Shown: positions 5,756-8,948 of the stretch, piece after piece | How positions within the stretch are numbered: position 1 is the stretch's first letter | Layout: each line of letters starts with the position of its first letter | Source of the DNA: an uncultured Loktanella sp. | GTDB lineage: Bacteria > Pseudomonadota > Alphaproteobacteria > Rhodobacterales > Rhodobacteraceae | Direction of reading: 5' to 3' | NCBI GenBank assembly: GCA_913061335.1 | Contig: CAJXTP010000116.1 | Span: 1-8,948 of the forward strand | DNA length: 8,948 nt | Translations under genes and position numbers: made by a program | The notes under the pieces: generated by a model | What the model saw: the letters and a program-made list of their open reading frames with translations, nothing else | Database searches by the model: none | What the model was told of the DNA's origin: nothing

Positions 5756-7051
5756 GTGACAGCCAAGACGATATATACTGCTGGCCTGTTGGCTGCCCTT
5801 TTGGTCGGTTGCGGCGAAGTTGATGTGATTTTGCCCGGCGAACATGTTGCGATCCGCGAAGATGCGGCTTTTGTGAACCAAGCCGCAGCCATTAATCTTG
5901 CAACTGCCCGCGTGAACGCAGATTGGACCCACCGCAACGGAGGCGCCGGTCACCGCATCAGTCACCCTGCGCTTGGGGCGACACTGACACAAATATTTGC
6001 GGTAAACATTGGCGAGGGCGACAGCCGCCGCGCCCGTATTACCTCTGAACCTGTCGTGACTGGCGGCGTGGTCTATACGCTTGACGCACGTGCGCGTGTG
6101 ACGGCGACAGCAACCTCTGGCGCGCCTGTATGGGCCGCAGACGTGGCACCGCGCACTGACAATGCATCTGACGCGTCTGGTGGTGGCTTGACTGTCGCGG
6201 GGGGCACTGTGTTTGTCACAACCGGCTTTGGCGAACTGACAGCCCTTGATGCGGCATCGGGTACAGAGCTGTGGACCCAAGATTTAGATGCACCCGGTAC
6301 ATCCGCACCAACCGTGCGCGATGATCTGGTTTATGTCGTGGCCCGCAACAGCACTGCTTGGGCGCTGGACGTGACCACTGGCCGTATTCAGTGGCAACTA
6401 TCTGGTACACCGTCGGTCGCAAACTTTGGCGGTGGCGCAGGGGTTGCGGTCAGTGGCGATCTCGCCGTGTTCCCATTTCCGTCCGGTGAAATCGTCGCAA
6501 CCTTCCCGCAAGGCGGCACGCGCCGTTGGCAAAGTGTCGTGTCCGGCGAACGGATCGGCAAGGCAGCGACACTGGTGTCTGACATCTCTGGCGATCCTGT
6601 GATTGCAGGCAACCGCGTTTATGTCGGAAACTTTGGCGGGCAATTGACCGCCCTCGATAGCTTTAACGGTGACCGAATCTGGACAGCGAACGAAGGCGCG
6701 CTTGGCCCCGTTTGGCCCGCAGGCAACGCCGTATTTTTCGTAAATGACCTGAATGAACTTGTGCGCCTTAATGCTGCAACGGGCGATCCTGTGTGGCGCA
6801 TCACGCTGCCCGCAGCCAAAGTTGAAAGCACCCGCAGACAGCCTGCAGTGGCCGCTCATTATGGGCCAATTCTGGCTGGTGGGCGTTTGATTGTGGCGTC
6901 AACAGATGGGACCATCCGACAGTTTGATCCGGTCTCTGGCGCACTAACTGGGACCGTGGCCGTGGCCGGTGGGGCTGCTGCCAGCCCCGTTGTTGCGGGC
7001 GGCGTTCTTTACGTCATTACGAAGACAGGTCAACTGGTGGCTTTCCGTTAG
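5756..7051 (+). CDS. bamB: Outer membrane assembly lipoprotein BamB (PQQ-like beta-propeller)
   Basis: This is a 431-residue lipoprotein subunit of the BAM complex, which inserts beta-barrel proteins into the outer membrane; BamB contacts BamA from the periplasm. The start is GTG at 5756, with AAGGGA (5740-5746) about 9 bases upstream, because this places a short lipoprotein signal exactly at the N-terminus: hydrophobic TAGLLAALLVG, then the acylated Cys19. The frame stays open upstream to 5687, but that would bury the signal peptide. The +2 residue after Cys is Gly, consistent with outer-membrane sorting. The mature part carries repeated propeller motifs such as LTALDAASGTELW, AWALDVTTGRIQW, LTALDSFNGDRIW and LVRLNAATGDPVW, each marking a blade. 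It is longer than E. coli BamB (392 residues), chiefly through an extra segment before the first blade. It lies between the yfgM-like gene (22 bases) and der (51 bases), probably in one operon. A generic PQQ-repeat protein is the alternative name. Confidence 0.9.
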   Translation: MTAKTIYTAGLLAALLVGCGEVDVILPGEHVAIREDAAFVNQAAAINLATARVNADWTHRNGGAGHRISHPALGATLTQIFAVNIGEGDSRRARITSEPVVTGGVVYTLDARARVTATATSGAPVWAADVAPRTDNASDASGGGLTVAGGTVFVTTGFGELTALDAASGTELWTQDLDAPGTSAPTVRDDLVYVVARNSTAWALDVTTGRIQWQLSGTPSVANFGGGAGVAVSGDLAVFPFPSGEIVATFPQGGTRRWQSVVSGERIGKAATLVSDISGDPVIAGNRVYVGNFGGQLTALDSFNGDRIWTANEGALGPVWPAGNAVFFVNDLNELVRLNAATGDPVWRITLPAAKVESTRRQPAVAAHYGPILAGGRLIVASTDGTIRQFDPVSGALTGTVAVAGGAAASPVVAGGVLYVITKTGQLVAFR

Positions 7052-7102
7052 CACCGTATTGGTGTAACGCCTGCGACTTGAACCCGTCAGGAGCCTGAAC
7101 CG

Positions 7103-8572
7103 ATGTCCTTTACCCTTGCCGTTGTGGGCCGCCCCAATGTTGGGAAATCCACGCTTTTCAACCGTTTAGTTGGTAAAAAGCTTGCGTTGGTCGATGACCA
7201 ACCCGGTGTAACGCGTGATTTGCGCGAAGGTGCGGCGCGTCTTGTCGACCTGCGATTCACCGTGATTGACAGCGCAGGACTCGAAGACGCAACCGATGAC
7301 AGCCTGCAAGGCCGTATGCGTCGCCTGACAGAACGTGCCGTTGAAATGGCGGATGTTTGCCTATTTATGATCGATGCGCGTGTCGGCGTGACCCCAACCG
7401 ACATCGTTTTTGCTGATATTCTGCGCAAGAAAAACGCCAATGTGATCCTTGCTGCCAATAAATCCGAAGGCCGCGCTGGCGAAGCGGGTTACCTCGAGGC
7501 GTTCTCGCTGGGTCTTGGTGAACCGATCCGTCTGTCCGCCGAACACGGCGAAGGCATGGACGAGCTTTATGATTTCTTGATGCCGTTGTCTGATGCATTT
7601 GACGAGCGCGCCAAAGAAGATTCGCCTGATATTGATGTAGACGTGGGCGAAGACGACGAAGATGCGCCGCGTGTTCCGACACAAGAAAAGCCGCTGCAAA
7701 TTGCGGTCTGTGGTCGTCCAAACGCGGGCAAGTCCACGCTGATCAATAAGATCATCGGCGAGGAACGCCTTTTGACCGGCCCAGAGGCGGGTATCACCCG
7801 TGACGCGATTTCTGTGCGCCAAGACTGGGCAGGGACCGACGGTGTCGCTGTACCAATGCGGATTTTCGATACTGCCGGTATGCGTCGCAAAGCCAAGGTG
7901 CAAGAAAAGCTTGAAAAACTGTCAGTCTCTGATGGCCTGCGCGCGGTAAAGTTCGCCGAAGTTGTTGTTATCTTGCTCGATGTAGAAATCCCGTTCGAGC
8001 AACAAGATTTGCGGCTTGCTGATTTGGCCGAACGTGAAGGCCGTGCTGTTGTGATCGCCGTCAACAAATGGGACGTCGAGACCGAAAAGCAAGACAAGCT
8101 GAAAGAGCTGAAAGAAGAATTCGCACGCCTGCTGCCGCAGCTAAAAGGCGCGCCATTGGTCACCGTGTCTGCCAAGACAGGCAAGGGCTTGGATCGCTTG
8201 CAAGAAGCGATCATGCGCGCCCACGAGGTGTGGAACCGCCGTATTACAACTGCACATCTGAACCGTTGGCTGACGGGTATGCTGGAACAGCACCCGCCGC
8301 CCGCACCCGGTGGTCGCCGCATTAAGATGCGCTATGCAACGCAGGTCAAAACGCGCCCCCCTGGCTTTGTTGTGATGTCGTCGTTCCCAGAACTCGTGCC
8401 AGCCAGCTATTCGCGGTATTTGGTCAACGGCCTGCGTGAAGATTTCGACATGCCCGGAACGCCGATCCGCCTGACACTGCGCGATCAGGGTGACAAGAAC
8501 CCGTTCAAGAACAAGAAAAAGAAGCAAACTGGCCGTTTGTCAAAACACATCAAAAAGCCAAGCGGCGATTAA
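7103..8572 (+). CDS. der: Ribosome-associated GTPase Der (EngA)
   Basis: This 489-residue double-GTPase is required for maturation of the 50S ribosomal subunit. First G domain: G1 GRPNVGKS (residues 9-16), G3 DSAG (56-59), G4 NKSE (119-122). A strongly acidic linker (about 166-188) follows. Second G domain: G1 GRPNAGKS (204-211), G3 DTAG (256-259), G4 NKWD (321-324). The KH-like domain fills about 375-470, and the protein ends in a Lys-rich tail (KNKKKK and KHIKK), apt for rRNA contact. NKSE in place of NKxD in the first domain is, as I recall, usual in this bacterial group rather than a defect. The ATG at 7103 has AGGAG (7089-7093) nine bases upstream. Start, order and length are as expected. 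No separate promoter is evident in the 51-base gap, so it is probably co-transcribed with bamB. Confidence 0.98.
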   Translation: MSFTLAVVGRPNVGKSTLFNRLVGKKLALVDDQPGVTRDLREGAARLVDLRFTVIDSAGLEDATDDSLQGRMRRLTERAVEMADVCLFMIDARVGVTPTDIVFADILRKKNANVILAANKSEGRAGEAGYLEAFSLGLGEPIRLSAEHGEGMDELYDFLMPLSDAFDERAKEDSPDIDVDVGEDDEDAPRVPTQEKPLQIAVCGRPNAGKSTLINKIIGEERLLTGPEAGITRDAISVRQDWAGTDGVAVPMRIFDTAGMRRKAKVQEKLEKLSVSDGLRAVKFAEVVVILLDVEIPFEQQDLRLADLAEREGRAVVIAVNKWDVETEKQDKLKELKEEFARLLPQLKGAPLVTVSAKTGKGLDRLQEAIMRAHEVWNRRITTAHLNRWLTGMLEQHPPPAPGGRRIKMRYATQVKTRPPGFVVMSSFPELVPASYSRYLVNGLREDFDMPGTPIRLTLRDQGDKNPFKNKKKKQTGRLSKHIKKPSGD

Positions 8573-8576
8573 GCGA

Positions 8577-8611
8577 TTTCAGGCGCCACCAGTTATGTGT
8601 GGCGTCTGAAA
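8577..8611 (+). terminator. 13-bp stem-loop after der, no T-run
   Basis: Arms 8577-8589 and 8599-8611 pair over 13 bp with one G-T wobble, around a nine-base loop. It begins four bases after the der stop, so it most likely ends or protects the 3' end of the operon's message. The bases that follow (GGTCTGG) contain no T-run on either strand, so it is not a classical intrinsic terminator. It may act as an atypical terminator or as an exonuclease barrier. Confidence 0.55.
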
Positions 8612-8684
8612 GGTCTGGAAAAGCTGACTTGACCAGATGGCACGCACCTTTCACCCTTATTGGGAAACGACTGGAGCGCACAAA

Positions 8685-8948
8685 GTGAAACGCATTGCCA
8701 TATTCATTGACGGAACATGGAACCGTCCCGACGCCGAGCATCCGACGAACGTCGTACGCTTGTCGCGTTGTGTGCAGCACCATGATCGCGCCACCGACAC
8801 ACCGCAGATGGTGATCTATTCGCCGGGGGTCGGTTCTGGGCGGGGGAATACTGCCTTTGGCCGCCAATTAGACCGGATATTTGGCGGCACATTGGGTTGG
8901 GGGCTGCTCGACATTATCGAAGACACATATCGCAACCTCGTTTACGCA
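8685..8948 (+). CDS. DUF2235 alpha/beta-hydrolase domain protein, N-terminal part
   Basis: The first 88 codons of this gene are present; it runs off the right edge. The product starts with the DUF2235 hallmark KRIAIFIDGTWN (residues 2-13), then TNVVRLSRCVQ, VIYSPGVGSG, FGGTLGWGL and IEDTYRNL, all typical of this family. DUF2235 is an alpha/beta-hydrolase domain shared with the Tle1-type phospholipase effectors of type VI secretion, but stand-alone members are common and uncharacterised. The nucleophile Ser (GxSxG) would lie beyond the window, so activity cannot be judged. There is no signal peptide. The start is GTG at 8685, with GGAG (8673-8676) eight bases upstream; an in-frame ATG at 8637 would add 16 unconserved-looking residues and has no ribosome site. 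No secretion genes are visible nearby, so an effector role is not supported. It is separated from der by 112 bases and a stem-loop, so it is probably a separate unit. Confidence 0.88.
   Translation, partial: MKRIAIFIDGTWNRPDAEHPTNVVRLSRCVQHHDRATDTPQMVIYSPGVGSGRGNTAFGRQLDRIFGGTLGWGLLDIIEDTYRNLVYA

Noticed and set aside
7088..7099. Inverted repeat TCAGGAGCCTGA around the der ribosome site
   Set aside because: With 5-bp arms and a two-base loop it cannot form a stable hairpin, and AGGAG alone explains part of the symmetry.
7457..7468. NKSE instead of NKxD in the first GTPase domain of Der as a loss-of-function sign
   Set aside because: As recalled, alphaproteobacterial Der proteins commonly have NK(S/A)E here, and all other motifs are intact.
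8629..8661. Promoter for the DUF2235 gene (TTGACC at 8629 with CTTATT at 8656)
   Set aside because: The spacer would be 21 bases, too long; no good -10 occurs at 16-18 bases.
1..8948. Search for a mobile element, CRISPR array, toxin-antitoxin pair or defence island
   Set aside because: No transposase, integrase, spaced direct repeats, attachment-site duplication or small paired genes are visible; the genes are housekeeping or envelope types with uniform character.

Overview
This window looks like ordinary chromosomal DNA from an alphaproteobacterium, most likely the Rhodobacteraceae (Roseobacter group). The evidence is the moderately GC-rich coding, the close resemblance of the protein sequences to that family's style (Fe-type SodB tail, RarD, Atm1-type exporter, Der with an NKSE motif in its first GTPase domain), and the gene set. 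No search was run, so the taxonomic call is an inference. Nothing indicates a phage, plasmid, transposon, CRISPR array or defence island. No stretch above about 300 bases lacks a gene, and I saw no tRNA or rRNA gene.

Layout, left to right. (1) Positions 1-193 hold the 3' end of an iron superoxide dismutase gene (sodB), closed by a strong intrinsic terminator at about 218-250. (2) A 12-bp perfect palindrome at 255-266 precedes rarD (303-1211, +), a ten-helix EamA-type permease. (3) A LOG-family (TIGR00730) nucleotide phosphoribohydrolase gene (1154-1711, -) converges on rarD, and their 3' ends overlap by 58 bp. (4) The 97-bp gap between the LOG gene and the next gene carries two divergent sigma-70-like promoters that interlock almost completely. 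(5) Positions 1809-3074 (+) encode a membrane-anchored, repeat-rich protein with two related beta-domains and a C-terminal LysM domain. (6) Positions 3141-4967 (+) encode an Atm1-type ABC exporter (half-transporter) with all ATPase motifs intact. (7) A YfgM-like TPR protein (5074-5733), the lipoprotein BamB (5756-7051) and the GTPase Der (7103-8572) form a compact co-directional cluster, probably an operon, with a candidate promoter and a 5'-terminal stem-loop in front. (8) A 13-bp stem-loop after der separates it from the start of a DUF2235 alpha/beta-hydrolase gene (8685 onward), which runs off the window.

Functionally, much of the window concerns the cell envelope. YfgM-like proteins are linked to the Sec translocon and periplasmic chaperones, BamB assists outer-membrane beta-barrel assembly, and the LysM protein probably touches peptidoglycan. 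Der matures the 50S ribosomal subunit, and the yfgM-bamB-der order is a known conserved neighbourhood. Atm1 and SodB both relate to thiol, iron and oxidative homeostasis but are not obviously co-regulated here.

I do not see a previously undescribed multi-gene system. The items most worth a second look are the interlocked divergent promoters, the repeat-rich LysM protein with its awkward N-terminal topology, and several unexplained palindromes and stem-loops between genes.
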